Of a stretch of 64,000 nucleotides of DNA, positions 11,545 to 22,984 are shown in pieces; positions within the stretch are counted from its first letter, which is position 1; every line of letters starts with the position of its first letter. The notes below the pieces were generated by a model. That model searched no databases and was not told the origin of the DNA. It worked only from the letters and a program-made list of their open reading frames with translations. The stretch is taken from positions 100,898,568 through 100,962,567 of the forward strand of contig OX578152.1 in the NCBI GenBank assembly GCA_951213105.1. The letters are read 5' to 3'. A program made the translations under genes and the position numbers. Origin of the DNA: Amaurobius ferox (lineage: Eukaryota; Arthropoda; Arachnida; Araneae; Amaurobiidae).

Positions 11545-12615
11545 TAGCCGAAATTCTGCTCAAACAGTTGCGAAATATTTTCTGAAAGATGAAATGCAAT
11601 GCTTAGATTATATTAAAACTAAATTTAATATCCAATAAATATATAGAATATATTTTTTTATCTTAATCCAAAATATTTTTGGTGCTGCCATCTGTTGTCG
11701 TAATTTTATTCATACCGATTATTTTTATTTTTTAATGAACATTTTAAAATATCTATTCCTTCTAATACAGTATTAAATACAACAACAGATCATATATAAT
11801 AATGCCACAATCACGGAAAGGTAATTTCTCATTCTATAAATTTGATAAGGGATCTGAATGTATCTGGATCTGAGGACTGCAGCTTTGTCTTCAAGTTCCT
11901 TTGTTTTCAAGTCCAAGTTCAGTTACGTCAGTTCAGTTACGTTATATTTTTTTGCCGAAATTCTGCTCAAACAGTTGCGAAATATTTTCTGAAAGATAAA
12001 ATGCAATGCTTAGATTTTATTAAAACTAAATTCAAAACCCAATAAAACATAGAATATATTTTTTTATCTTAATCCAAATATTTTTGGTGCTGCCATCTGT
12101 TGTAATATAATTCATACCGATTATTTTTATTTTTTAATGAACATTTTAAAATATATATTCCTTCTAATACAGTATTAAATACAACAACAGATCATATATA
12201 ATGATGCCACAATCACGGAAAGGTAATTTCTCATTCCATAAATTTGATAACGGGATCTGAATGTACATCACTGAGGACTGCAGCTTTGTCTTCAAGTTCC
12301 TTTGTCTTCAAGTCTTCAAGTCCAAGTTCAATTACGTTTCCGTAATTGTGGCATTATTATATATAATATGTTGTTGTATTTAATAGCGTATTAGAAGGAA
12401 TAGACATTTAAAAATGCTCATTAAAAAATAAAAATAGCCGGTATGAATTAAATTACGACAACAGATGGCAGCACCAAAAATATTTTGAATTAAAATAAAA
12501 AATATATTCTATGTTTTATTGGGTATTAAATTTAGTTTTAATATAACCTAAGCATTGCATTTTATCTTTCAGAAAATATTTCGCAACTGTTTGAGCAGAA
12601 TTTTGCCGAAACATG
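11545..12615. repeat. Direct plus inverted ~270-400-bp repeat complex
   Basis: The block starting CCGAAATTCTGCTCAAACAG occurs at about 11549 and again at about 11955 (period about 406). It then recurs in reverse orientation and ends near 12612 with CTGTTTGAGCAGAATTTTG. All copies contain the phrase GGTGCTGCCATCTGTTGT or its inverse. The second and third copies face each other with almost no spacer around 12335, so transcripts could fold into a long hairpin. Confidence 0.8.
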
Positions 12616-12830
12616 TGTGCCGCGAAAGTTAACAAAGAGCCGATAGGGCAGAAGATTTACTGACGCTCACCTTTAAAAGGGTTATTCTGGTTGTTATTTT
12701 CTGATTGAAGGAGATAACCACGTATGCTAATTTCATCTGGCCGAAGAAGATCCTTTATGCAAATTTTCTTTATACCGAATGCATGGCCTTATCAGTTTGC
12801 AGCAGTTATTAACAAGTCCAACTTTTGAGA

Positions 12831-13061
12831 GGCCGATCGCCTGATGTGTCGTGTCTTGACTTCTTTTTGTGGAGATATATCAAGAGCATCGTCTATGGCA
12901 CTCCCCTTGAATCTGAAGAGGAACTCGTCACCAGAATTTCGGACGCTACTGCTAAAGTGCGCGATATACCTGGTCAGTTCGAGAGAGTTCGTCAATCCCT
13001 CTATCGGCGCTGTGGGCCGTGCATTCAGGTTGGCGGGCGCTCTTTTGGACCATTGATGTAA
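12831..13061 (+). pseudogene. Transposase C-terminal remnant
   Basis: The frame reads RSPDVSCLDFFLWRYIKSIV, then YGTPLESEEELVTRISDA and a tail ending GPCIQVGGRSFGPLM before a stop. The pattern SPDLTPLDFFLWGYxKxxVY...EELxxRIxxA...RxxxCIxxxGxxFE is typical of a large arthropod group of IS630/Tc1-type transposases, and lies at the C-terminal end of their catalytic domain. Upstream catalytic parts are absent or unrecognisable, so this is a dead fragment. Confidence 0.75.
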
Positions 13062-13194
13062 TTATTGTTTATTAAATGTCATTTTATAACTTGTAAGTCA
13101 TTCTTGTGTTTTCGCCTCACCTCATCGGTTTCACCATTAAGCGCCCACTGCCGCCTTTATAGTTCATTTCCGACTCGGTAAACTATGACGAAAA

Positions 13195-13939
13195 ATCTGA
13201 TGTGGGTAGCACATGACTTTCCCTGAAGACTTATATCCACGTTATCTTTATTTTAATTAAATTTAATTCACTTTTAATTCAATTTTCGTTCTCGTTTGGT
13301 AACTGGACTTATTTTCAAACTGTCGTAGAGAAAATACGAAAAAACTGAAATATCTCGAGAAAGGCTAGTCCTAGTGTAATGGGGTTGGTCTTATTCTTTT
13401 CTTCGTTAAAAATTACGTATAAAACAAGCATTCAATCGATATATTTAATCATGCGTAATTTTTACTTTAGATTTTGACGATTTTTGCGGGTCATTTCGCA
13501 AAAAAAGGCAGGTTATTTTTTTCCGAAGTATACCAAAATCTAATCAGCACCAGAGTAACCCACAAGCGACTTATGTACCGAATTTTATGAAATTTGGTCC
13601 ATTAGTTTTTCAGCTAGAGTGGATAGAGTCTTTTGCGAGCCATTTCGCAAAAATAGGCGGGTTCTTTTATCCCAAATAGTACCCAAAACTAATCAGCACC
13701 AGATTCGCCCATACATGGCTTACCTACCAAATTTTATGAAATTCGGTCAATTAGTTTTTTAGTTAGAGTGTATACAAAATCTGCACAGACACACACACAC
13801 ACACAGACGTCACGCTAAAAATGGTTTTTTCGTATTCTAGAGCTCTTGAAACGTGTAGATCCGTCAAAAACTCGAGTTGCGATTTTCGACATGATTCCAA
13901 TACTTTCCCTATACATTACCATGTATTGCAGGGAAAGTA
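13195..13939 (+). repeat. Family B repeat inserted in a transposon end
   Basis: This is a full-length family B copy with the 5' ATCTGATGTGGGTAGCACATG and the 3' hairpin with arms ACTTTCCCT/AGGGAAAGT. It splits the right inverted repeat of the transposon 11325-14005 exactly at an A-run. The left arm of that transposon gives the uninterrupted sequence for comparison. No target duplication is evident beyond the A-run. A CA tract lies at about 13790-13803. Confidence 0.85.
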
Positions 13940-14029
13940 AAAATGGTTGGTATGGTGTATTCTACCACCTAGTAAAGTTTGGCCCATCTTTTTTTAATCA
14001 TCCTGTATAAAAGGGAACACACATATTTA

Positions 14030-14748
14030 ATACTTCTTCATACGGAATATAGAATGTAAAGAAACTTAAAATTCACAATTATGTGCATATTCCTAAGATA
14101 TTGTATATGACATTGTAATTCAAAACATTCTATGAAAATATTTAATCTAATTATCCTAAATAGAAGTATAAGAATATCTTTTCTCACTATACAAAATTAT
14201 CTTTGCAGGCAGATAAAATATGAAATTGAATCATTATATGCCGAAATAAAAGCGTTGAAAATATATTTGAAGATATACCCGCACTACATATATTCTCAAA
14301 GATTAGAATCCGCATCCATGTTTTAGAAGATATACCCATACTACAGTTTATGAGTATGAAAAATCCAAAATAAGACGTAAGAAATTGAAAATTTCATTAA
14401 TACGAATTTTAAATCCGAAGGTCGTAATTGATATAATCCCGTCAAAAATGATTTAGTATTTATTCTAAATGACATTGTCATTCAAAACATTCTATTTAAA
14501 TATTTAATTTAATTCTTAAAAATAAGTAAAAGAATCTCTGTTCTTGCCATACAAAATTATCCTATCAAAATATTTTATTTAATTCTCTTAAAAAGATGAA
14601 TAGGAGTCTGTGTCCTTGCTAGATAAAATTATCTTCACGTGCAGATCTGAAGAATAAAATATCCTGATCCCGTTTGTAAACAAATTCATAAAAAAATATA
14701 AAATTGGATCAATATATGCCAAAATAAAAGCGCTAAAATGGTATTAGA

Positions 14749-14788
<40 letters not shown>

Positions 14789-15302
14789 CTTTTATTCTGC
14801 TTCAATCGGCTAAGTGCAATATATGAGTTAAGCACAATATATGAGTTTGAAAAATATTTGTCAAAATAAAATAGATGACGTAAGAAATTGAAAATAATAA
14901 TAATCTTCCCTTAATCTAAATCCGAAGACCTTAATTGATATAATCCAGTCAAAAATGCAATTCCGATAAAAAAAAAATTTATAGTATTTTTATATACATT
15001 TTTTTATTATTATTTAAATAGGAAAATATTTAATAAAACCGTCTGCTGTATAAACGCATTGGATTTTATTCAGTAGCTAAGTAACATAATACATTTTCTT
15101 AAAAAAAAAAAATACATTATATAGCTATAAAAATATCGTCTGCATAATGCTATCTCTGTGGGAAGTTCGATTTTTCGATTATCTCGATAGCCCCTGATCC
15201 TAGAGACTCGAAACATGGACTAAATGTTAAGTGGGGTTATTTCACGGCTACCACACACAAACAGACATTTAGACAGATTTTCAATTTTATTTGTATAGAT
15301 AT
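14030..15302 (+). repeat. Family D repeat, diverged copy
   Basis: It opens with a worn version of the family D start (TTCATACGGAATATAGAATG, then AAAGAAACTTAAAATTCACA). It repeats blocks such as ATCTTCACGTGCAGATCTGAAG and ends with CAGACATTTAGACAGATTTT before TTATTTGTATAGAT. Internal duplication of the early blocks is visible. A (TA)n tract lies at 14752-14786. Confidence 0.75.
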
Positions 15303-15768
15303 AAAATGAACATACTCTTCTCATCATGTTGTTAAAAATAAGGAGTTCAAACTTCATATTAAGAAAACACCAATATCGTTTGAAACAATAATTCGGGTGG
15401 CTCTAGGATAAGATAAGTACAGTAAAAAGCCTAGAAATGAATACAATGCAGGATGAATACAATGACTAAATAATGAATACAATGACTATTCATTTAAACT
15501 GTGGATTTTGTAAACATAAATCATTAGCACCATGCAAAATACAGCTGAAACAATAAAAAAGATTTATGTATTATTCAAAATTATTTTACCTTTTAATTTA
15601 TTTTTATCTTCATATACTCTGTACTCTTATCGTACAACTATGAAAAAATACTGGTTAATTATCCTCATAATGAGCGAACCCTTAATTTAAAAATACATAT
15701 ATTAAATAATACGCCTATCTATTGTCTCAACTAACAATAGCAGCATAGCAGCTACTTTACTAATACTA
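15303..15768. other. Intron sequence without features
   Basis: AT-rich sequence. I recognise no exon or known repeat. Confidence 0.5.
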
Positions 15769-16012
15769 CCGATCCGGTGGTCGAGCGGTCAGGGGCATGC
15801 GTTTCCGTCTGATCGCTGGATTGCCTGGTTGTGGGTTCGAATCCCGCCAGCGAGCATCGATGTTGTCATGTCGAGGCCAAGTCAGACTTCCACCTTTCGG
15901 GGGGCCTCTAAAAGTGACGCTGCAAATCTCCTCCCCTTCGCCATGACCCTGGGGGTCTCGTGGACGTTGTGCGTAGGCGTCCCTTCACCACAGGGGAATT
16001 AGTACAACAACA
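15769..16012 (+). mobile_element. tRNA-headed SINE with (CAA)n tail
   Basis: The head carries a pol III A-box-like GGTGGTCGAGCGGTCAGGGG and a B-box GGGTTCGAATCCC. A ~170-nt body follows, and the tail is CAACAACAAC. It is flanked by imperfect target duplications ACTTTACTAATACTA (15754-15768) and ACTTTACTAACACTA (16013-16027). The acceptor stem does not close, and a body and tail are attached, so this is a SINE and not a tRNA gene. The head resembles the SINE at 47336. Confidence 0.88.
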
Positions 16013-16329
16013 ACTTTACTAACACTAGCGACACCTATATATTTCTAATAGCATTATAGCATTTTCTTTCTGTTTATGTTTAAAGATATGCCTTTGTGTT
16101 TAAAGATTATGGGCTTATTGATATTTTCAATAAGACCATGATGTTTTCAATAAGCCCATTATATTACGTCATCTGTTTTACTTTGGCAGAAATTTTAGAA
16201 ACTCATATTTTGTAGTGCTTGTAAGCTTGTAATCCTCTACTAATACACGGATATATCGTCTAATATTCGCGAATGTAAGTAGTGCGGGTCCTATACAATT
16301 TTAACACTTTTATTTTCCATAAATTGATT

Positions 16330-16737
16330 CTAATTTTTTTTTTTTGTTGTTGTAAATTTGCTTACAAACGGGGCCAGGATGTTTGATTCTTTAGATCTGC
16401 CCGTGAAGATAATTTTATATAGCGAGAACAGAGATTCTTAAACTTTCTTTTAGGAACATTAAATTAAATATTTTAGGAGAATATTTTGATTAACAATATC
16501 ATTTAGTATACTATAAGTATTTGCACATAATTGTGATCTGCCCGTGAAGATAAATTTGTATAGCGAGAACAGAGATTCTTAAACTTTCTTTTAGGAATAT
16601 TAAATTAAATATTTTAGGAGAATATTTTGAGTAACAATATCATTTAGTATAGTATAAGTATTTGCACATAATTGTGAATTTTAAGTTTTTTTTATATTAT
16701 ATACTCCGTACGAAGAACGAGTATACTGCTAGTCTAA
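16330..16737 (-). repeat. Family D 5'-end fragment with local duplication
   Basis: On the minus strand it starts CTAGCAGTATACTCGTTCTT with CGTACGGAG following. It holds two direct copies of a ~150-bp block (phrases on GAGAACAGAGATTCTTAAAC at about 16423 and 16565). It is flanked on the left by a T-run. Confidence 0.75.
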
Positions 16738-16768
16738 AATATAAAGACGAACATACACATGCAATACA

Positions 16769-16816
16769 TAACCTTTCTGGTAGGTCGGACGGTCTGGGTC
16801 TCAACAACAACAACAT
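16769..16816 (+). mobile_element. SINE 3'-end fragment
   Basis: The segment CCTTTCTGGTAGGTCGGACG, then GTCTGGGTCTC and CAACAACAACAAC, matches the 3' end of the SINEs at 26061-26341 and 42470-42849. Only the terminal ~45 bp are present. Confidence 0.75.
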
Positions 16817-16904
16817 GTAATACATAAAAAGTATACACTTCTAATTTATGAAAGGAAACATACACATCTAATATATAAAAGGGAACATACACATATCATG
16901 TATA

Positions 16905-18210
16905 AACAAGAAAGATCAATCATGCTTAAAGCATTGATTATGAAACATTTTCCAACTTCAATGCAATTTTATTTAAACATGTCTAAAATGCAATACATTC
17001 CTTGGTAATATTTTAAAACTTATCACAATACTACATTGATTTATTATATTTGAAAACTTAAACTTTCATCGGAAAAAATGAACTTCATTCAAATGACGGC
17101 ATTGAAATATAAATTGCCTGGTTTAAACATCTCTAAAAGGGGATATATTACTCGGTAATAATTTTAGAATTATCATAATACCACGATAATTTATTATATT
17201 TAAAAACTTCATCGAAAACAACTGAAATTCATTCAAATGACGTCATAGAAAAAATAACACGCCTGGCTCTCTCTAAAAAAGCAGCAATTCATTCATAAAT
17301 AATTTCCCATTCATGTCATTCATCACAATACTATAATAATTTATTTTATTTAAAAATTAAGATCATGGAGCTACAAGTATTTTAACTCTATGCTTAAAAC
17401 TTCATCGCAAGAAATCGTCCTTCTCTCGGTAAAGTCAATGAATATTTCTTTCATATCAGCTATGCAGACTCCATGAGCTAAATTCTTTTGCGTTAAAAAA
17501 ATACAGCAATTCCTAGACAACTCATCCTACATATTTTGCTGTTTACATTTTACATAAGTGAAAAATAGGCTTCGTTGTAGAAATGATCAAATTTGGATGA
17601 GCATTTAAACTCATATATATTGTAATTGCGTTGTTTTAGTATGTAGATGCACAGAATTTAAACCAAAATAAAGTGGTTTTAGGACGGACACAACACTCAA
17701 TATGAAATAAAAAGAACTTTAAAAATCACGATTTTGAGACAAGATGGATGCCATATATCATTTTGAAGTGGATCACGTGATACTTTCATATCATGGTCAC
17801 GTGATCGTTTCATTTAAGAGGTGTTATTATTATTTTAATTTTTATTTAAAAAACTACTGAATATATTTCGCTGAATTTTTTTTATATGTTTTATGGGACA
17901 ATTTGAATATTACCTAAAAATTTCGAAGCAATTTGTGAATTTTAAATCCGCTTAAAAAATGTTCGAAAAATTAGGTCCCATAGGGCTCAATGTATTTCAT
18001 TTTTACAACCCGGGTTCAATCCAAAACTAATTGGGTGATAGTATTCATTTATATTCCCGTAGGTGCTACAGACCGTCTGAACAACATACTAAAATTTCAT
18101 TTTGATTAAGTCATTTTTACGGCAGTTATCGTGCTAACGGACAGACAGACAGACAGACAGAATGAATGAACAAAATCATAAACACTTTTCAACTTTGTTG
18201 TAAAGTGTTA
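16905..18210 (+). repeat. Family A repeat, full-length copy
   Basis: It opens with AACAAGAAAGATCAATCATG and ends with the 3' hairpin (AACACTTT, CAAC, TTT loop, GTTG, AAAGTGTT) at 18180-18210. The GACAGACAGACA tract is at about 18140-18162. It carries the subterminal AACATTTTCCAACTTCAATG. Together with 43724-45030 it defines the family length of about 1.3 kb. Confidence 0.9.
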
Positions 18211-18440
18211 AAAAGGAGCATACACATAATATATAAAAGGGAACATACACATCTAATTTGTGAAAGAGAACATTTATAACTAATATATAAAAGGAACGTC
18301 TAAATAGTCCACTTTTCATAGATAGGAAAATAAAATCGTTTGTTTAATAAATCATAATTGGTAAATTGGAAGTTTATGAATTAAAACTTTAATAGCCATT
18401 TTATTGAATCAGCCTCCCACCGTGTACAAAGGACCTTATT

Positions 18441-18488
18441 TTTTAACACTTTACAACAAAGTTGAAAAGTGTTTATGACTTTGTTCAT

Positions 18489-18546
<58 letters not shown>

Positions 18547-18860
18547 CGTTAGCACGATAACTGCCGTAAAAATGAGTTTATCAAAATGAAATTTTAGTAT
18601 GTTGTTCAGACGGTCTGTAGGACCTATGGGAATATAAATAAATAATATCACCCAATTAGTTTTTTATTGAACCCGGGTTGAAAAAATGAAATACATTGAA
18701 CCCTATGGGACCTAATTTTTCAAACATTTTTTAAGTAAATTTAAAATTCACGAATTGCTTCGAAATTTTTAGGAAATATTCACATTATCCCATAGAATAT
18801 ATAAAAAAAAATTCAGTAAAATATGTTAAGTAGTTTTTTAATTAAAAAAATTATTTAATA
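18441..18860 (-). repeat. Family A repeat, 3' portion
   Basis: Minus-strand copy consisting of the 3' hairpin, an expanded (GTCT)n tract (18490-18546) and the adjacent ~300 bp. The 5' two-thirds are missing. Confidence 0.85.
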
Positions 18861-19251
18861 TAGGGAAAAAACAAATTCAATTAAATTCTGACTTTGGGAT
18901 ATCTTCCAGAAAGAAAAGAGAGAGATATTATATAATAAATATCTCTCCATTTGTTAAAACGTTTTGCATAAGGGAGTGGCTTCATATTTTAAAATAATTT
19001 GGTAGATAACAATTTTTCATTTTTTTTAAATTTTATATAACTCTTCATGATAAATTTAATTGATGGCATTTTAAATGCACTTTCCTACGTCCTAGAGAGT
19101 TAAAATTTGGTACACAGCTTAAATTTGTAGAACATTTTATTCTACAGCAATTTGGTGGATCTTTAAATATAGATCATACATTTTTTTCGAAATGACCCGC
19201 AATTAATCCCCGTTCACTTTTATAAATCATTGTTGTAATATTGTTAAAAAT
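18861..19251. other. Intron sequence, partly family B/C-like
   Basis: No exon seen. The block around 19080-19200 (TTAAAATTTGGTACACAGC) recurs inverted near 37235-37390, so it belongs to a dispersed repeat. Confidence 0.5.
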
Positions 19252-20066
19252 TCTGATGTGGACAGCACATGTCTTTCCCTGCAGACTCATATTCGTTCTC
19301 TTTATTTATTCAATGATAATTTGAGTTTATCTGCACAACATAAGTATTTTAAATGACATTGAATTTACACGTTAAACTTAAATTTGGTTCTCATTTGATA
19401 ACTGGACTTATTGTCAAAGGTGGCGTAGCGAAAACGCGAAAAAACTAGAATATCTCAAGAACGGCTAGTCCTAGAGTAATGGGGTTAGTCTTATTCTTTT
19501 TGTTGTCAAAAATCACATATAAAATAGGAATTTAATTGATATAATTGAGCACACGTAGTCTTTTATTTTTATATATAACGATTTTTGCTGGCCATTTCCA
19601 AAAATAGCCCGTTCCTTTTTCCCGAATCGTAGTAGAATAATCTACAAATGATTTATATACAAAATTTTGTTAAATTTGGTATATAAATCACTTGTAGGTT
19701 ATTGAAATATTCTACTCCAAATTTTGTTAAATTTGGTTCATTAGTTTTTAGCTAGAGTGGATAAAGGCAATTTCTGCGGCCATTTCGCAAAGCAGGCAGA
19801 TTCTTTTATTACGAATCGTACTATAATCTAATGAACATCAGGATTTCCCACAAAAAACATACCTACCAAATTGTATGAAATTCGGTCCATTAGTTTTTCA
19901 ATTAGAGTGGATGTAATATCCACACAGACACACAGAAACATACACAGATACACCCTTACACACATAGACGTCTTCCTAAAATTAGTTTTTTCGTGTTCTA
20001 GAAGTCCCAAAACGTGTAGATACTTTGAAAATTCGAGTTCATATCTTCGGCACGATTCCAATACTT
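19252..20066 (+). repeat. Family B repeat, diverged copy
   Basis: It starts TTCTGATGTGGACAGCACATG, followed by CTTTCCCTGCAG. Phrases on GGCGTAGCGAAAACGCG and TCTAGCTAGAGTGG-type blocks follow the family order, and a CACAGA tract lies near 19920-19960. The 3' hairpin has decayed into a short TACACATA run. It contains an internal duplication around 19640-19730. Confidence 0.8.
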
Positions 20067-20104
20067 TGAGTACATACACATACACATATATATTATCTGT
20101 GTAT

Positions 20105-20519
20105 CTAAATTCCGTGCCTATGCAATTACAATAGTTGTGATTTTAAATGATCCCTAAACTTTTATTATTTCTTCAAGGAAGCCTAATTTTAACATATGCA
20201 GAATGCAAATATCTCAAGCGATTGTAAGATGAATTACATAAGAATTGCTGAATTTTTTTCACACAAAATTATTTAGCTCTGGAGTCTGGAATACAAGTTA
20301 TATGAATGAAATATTCATTGATTTTGCATAAAGAATCAGATGATTTATATTTCGATACAGTTTTAAATATTTAAGTATAATAAATTACTGTAGTACTGTG
20401 ATAATGTAAAAGATATTACCACTGAATGAATCACATTTTAGAAATTTTTAAATGAAATTACATTTCAGTTGGAAAGTGTTTCATAATCAATGCTTATGCA
20501 TGATTGATCTTTCTTGTTT
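20105..20519 (-). repeat. Family A repeat, 5' portion
   Basis: Minus-strand copy whose start (AACAAGAAAGATCAATCATG) lies at about 20519, only 31 bp from the downstream splice site of the transporter exon at 20551. The distal part with the CAGA tract and hairpin is absent. Confidence 0.8.
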
Positions 20520-20550
20520 ATTTTGCCAGAGTAAACTGGGGATCACATAC

Positions 20551-20734
20551 CAAATACGTAGAAGACAGAGGGCCATCCGCCGAGGAAAGAGGTGTCGCAT
20601 AAGGCACCGGATATAATGCCACCGAAGAGAGCGCCAACCGGAAATCCGGAGAACGTAACGGAAGATAAGAAGCTGCGGTCTAGTTTAGGGTACCATCTGA
20701 CCATCAGACAACTAACCGCTGGCTGTGTGAAACC
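20551..20734 (-). CDS. SLC17/sialin-like transporter, exon 4 of those seen
   Basis: This 184-nt exon reads GFTQPAVSCLMVRWYPKLDR and continues SFLSSVTFSGFPVGALFGG. It carries the W-x-P-x-x-E/D-R-S motif of the loop between the fourth and fifth spans, a glycine-rich span (GALFGGIISGALC) and GWPSVFYVFG. SLC17 proteins show WAPPxERSxL...G...WxxVFYxFG at this point. Acceptor TTGCAG|GG is phase 0 and donor TTTG|GTATGT is phase 1, which is completed by the exon at 11096-11226. Confidence 0.93.
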
Positions 20735-21548
20735 CTGCAACACAAAAATTATTTGTATACACACACACACACACATACACACACATATATATACAAATAA
20801 CGAAATAAAAAGTTAGAATGATTGCGTTTACGGGGTTGCAGATAGGTCAAGGGGGATTGTGACCCCTTTTCCTGGTTAGAAGCTAGCTTTGACTTCTAGA
20901 AAACACTCTCAGAAACATTGCATGCCCGAAACAACAATCGAACGTGTTCGTGGGGATAAAATGACCGAATCCCAGACAACACCAAACAAGAACAGTAAAA
21001 ATGAAAAATTTACAAACCAACCAAATGAGAAACAGGAAAAAAAAAACGCTACAAAGTCAAAAATCACCGGAGAGGAAGTCATTATGAGGCACGATACAGT
21101 GAATAACGTGCGCTTTCAGTAAAAGAGATACATATTATCTCAGATAAGAGTAAAGTTGTACCGAATCCCAGACAACACCAAACAAGGAACAGTAAAAATG
21201 GAAAATTTACTTCCACGAACACGTTCGATTCTGGGAAGTACTTCCGGGGGAGGGGGCCTGTGCTAATAACGTTACGAACAAAAAATATTGTATCGCGACT
21301 ATTTTTAAAAACAATGATTGAAATTATTAGGTCTCGCGATCACTGAGTCATGAATAAACAAAGTCGTTCAAATTAAAAAAAATGTCATCAAGTTCTAGAA
21401 TTTTTGATAACAAAGCCGGATCTAATATTTCGTAAAAATCCAATAATAATTGTAGCCGCCATAGTGTACACAAAAAATCAACCACACACATGTAGACGGA
21501 CTTCACTCTAAAAATAATCAAAACGTGTTCAGGAGATCTTAATATATA
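20735..21548. other. Intron with microsatellite and short repeats
   Basis: (CA)n(TA)n at 20758-20795. The block CCGAATCCCAGACAACACCA occurs at about 20966 and 21161. The phrase CGAACGTGTTCGTGG at about 20939 is met by its inverse at about 21215. No exon is visible and the plus-strand frame at 20889-21122 is not convincing. Confidence 0.5.
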
Positions 21549-22454
21549 CAGGGTGATTCAAAACGATGGTGGCAATACTTTCCAATCTCTAACTGATGAT
21601 AGAACACACCTGAACAAACAGTTTTCGTCGTACAGTGCGTGGTTGTAACTCAAGATTTAGTACTAGGGGTTAGCACGTACCGTTGCATGAAATGATGGAA
21701 CACAAGAATGATATAGAAGGTATAAAGAAAGGGAATAAATTACAAATAACATTTTAATGAACAACTTACAGAAACTGATCAAACAAGAAATCAAAGAAAT
21801 TACAAAATAAGAAATCGAAGAAACTACAAAACAAATTGTAATGGATAACTTACAGAAACTTCTCAAAACAGCGACCGTCAACATGAATGCAGGACCCACA
21901 CCTGCGATGCAGTGATCATCGAACGTTGGCAAAAACACCAGGCATTTCTCATACAGTGGCAGTAGCAACAGAAATCCTGGCAACAAGGTCCTCATCGGAA
22001 TCGAAGGGGCTATCTTAGATGAGGCTTTTCATATGGACCCATAGGAAAAAGTCCAGTCATGAGAGATCGGACGATCGTGCCGGCAAAGTGGTGGCACCTC
22101 CCTGACCAATCCTGGTACTTCCAAGGCCTTTCTCACAGCCACGCTGAAATGGGGTGGCACTCCGTCGTGTTGGAATCACATAAGGATATGGGCTTTTCTC
22201 GCATTCCCGTCCGCAGCGCCGTACATGAAATGCATGTCGGCCTTCTCCTGATTCGTGAAACAATCCAACCCTTTTGAAAATCTACGGTAGAACTGACGAC
22301 GAGTGCGACAACAAGCTTTTAATAACTTCGCTGGACAGAGCCTTCTATCGCTTAAACGCGTGCGTTACGACCATGCATTGTATGACGAAAAGTGCTTGCT
22401 AAGGTGATTTCTATCACCTATTAAAGTGTTACCCCATCGTTATGAATCCCGCTG
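21549..22454 (-). mobile_element. CAGGGTGATT-type DNA transposon remnant
   Basis: The left end CAGGGTGATTCAAAACGATG and the inverse of the right end CAGCGGGATTCATAACGATG are matching inverted repeats of about 35 bp, each flanked by TA. The minus strand keeps pieces of a transposase: DGVPPHFSVAVRKALE, then PARSSDLS in another frame, and LDFFLWVHMKSLI after a stop. The equivalent intact pattern is DGAPPHF...PARSPDLTPxDFFLWG. Frameshifts and stops make it non-functional. It lies in the transporter intron, about 90 bp from the exon at 22547. Confidence 0.8.
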
Positions 22455-22546
22455 TATTGGTATCAAAATCTCGAAATCGAAAATTTTTATGAAAACAATA
22501 CTTTCTCTATACTATATTACACAATATGGGAAAGTCAAAGTCTTAC

Positions 22547-22783
22547 TTGAGCCATTCCTTTTAAAAACTGAACTCCTATTAACAGGTAAGTATTCCAGGT
22601 TGCTGCAATTGGTGATAGTAAGTTGCATAGAGAAGCGCATAGCACACTGAAAACCAGCATCTGTTTGGCTCCCAACGTTTCCGATAGTCTGCCACCGAGA
22701 AACTGCGTCAGGACAAAACCCAAGAAGCTTGATCCGAGGATGTAGCTTTCGACTTCTGGGGTCCAAATGAAACTGCCACGATT
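22547..22783 (-). CDS. SLC17/sialin-like transporter, exon 3 of those seen
   Basis: This 79-codon exon (both splice phases 0) opens NRGSFIWTPEVESYILGSSF, giving the second span and the loop motif TQFLGGRLSETLGAKQM, the major-facilitator GG-x-L-x-x-x-x-G-x-K signature in SLC17 proteins. Two more hydrophobic stretches follow (LVFSVLCASLCNLLSPIAA and TYLLIGVQFLKGMAQ). The acceptor is CTTCCAG|AAT and the donor is CAA|GTAAGA. Family members have W...QGxILSSFFYGYxxTQxPGGxLAxxxGxK here, so the fit is close although the first residues vary. Confidence 0.94.
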
Positions 22784-22984
22784 CTGGAAGAGAGGGAGAA
22801 AAAATTACAAGCATGCAATATTTTAAAGCAGGTTCGAGGTGTTGAAATGCAATTCTTTATATGGCTAGAATGGTGTAGCGATTTGAATAATTATTGCGAT
22901 AGTTAAAACAGAATCCACAGGTGTGAAGAACTGACGAGACAGGCCAGCACAAATTGCAAAATCCACTTTGATGATAAGAGCTTA
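22784..22984. other. Intron sequence without features
   Basis: Nothing recognised between the exon and the tRNA-like repeat that follows. Confidence 0.4.

Larger units (their letters stand above)
11325..14005 (+). mobile_element. Decayed CAGGGTGATT-type DNA transposon with nested repeats
   Basis: Terminal inverted repeats of about 90 bp run from GATGGGCCAAACTTTACGAG on the left (about 11343) to its inverse on the right (about 13970-13990). The outer ends resemble (A)CAGGRTGATTAAAA and are flanked by TA on both sides. Near the right end, 12831-13061 encodes a transposase C-terminus. The right inverted repeat is interrupted by a family B copy (13195-13939), and the interior holds a direct/inverted repeat complex (11545-12615). 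A Tc1/mariner-superfamily origin is inferred from the TA target and the transposase tail. Confidence 0.75.

Noticed and set aside
15771..15850. A tRNA gene (A and B boxes present)
   Set aside because: The acceptor stem does not pair, and a SINE body, tail and target duplications are attached. The same holds for 47336-47425 and 26061-26130.
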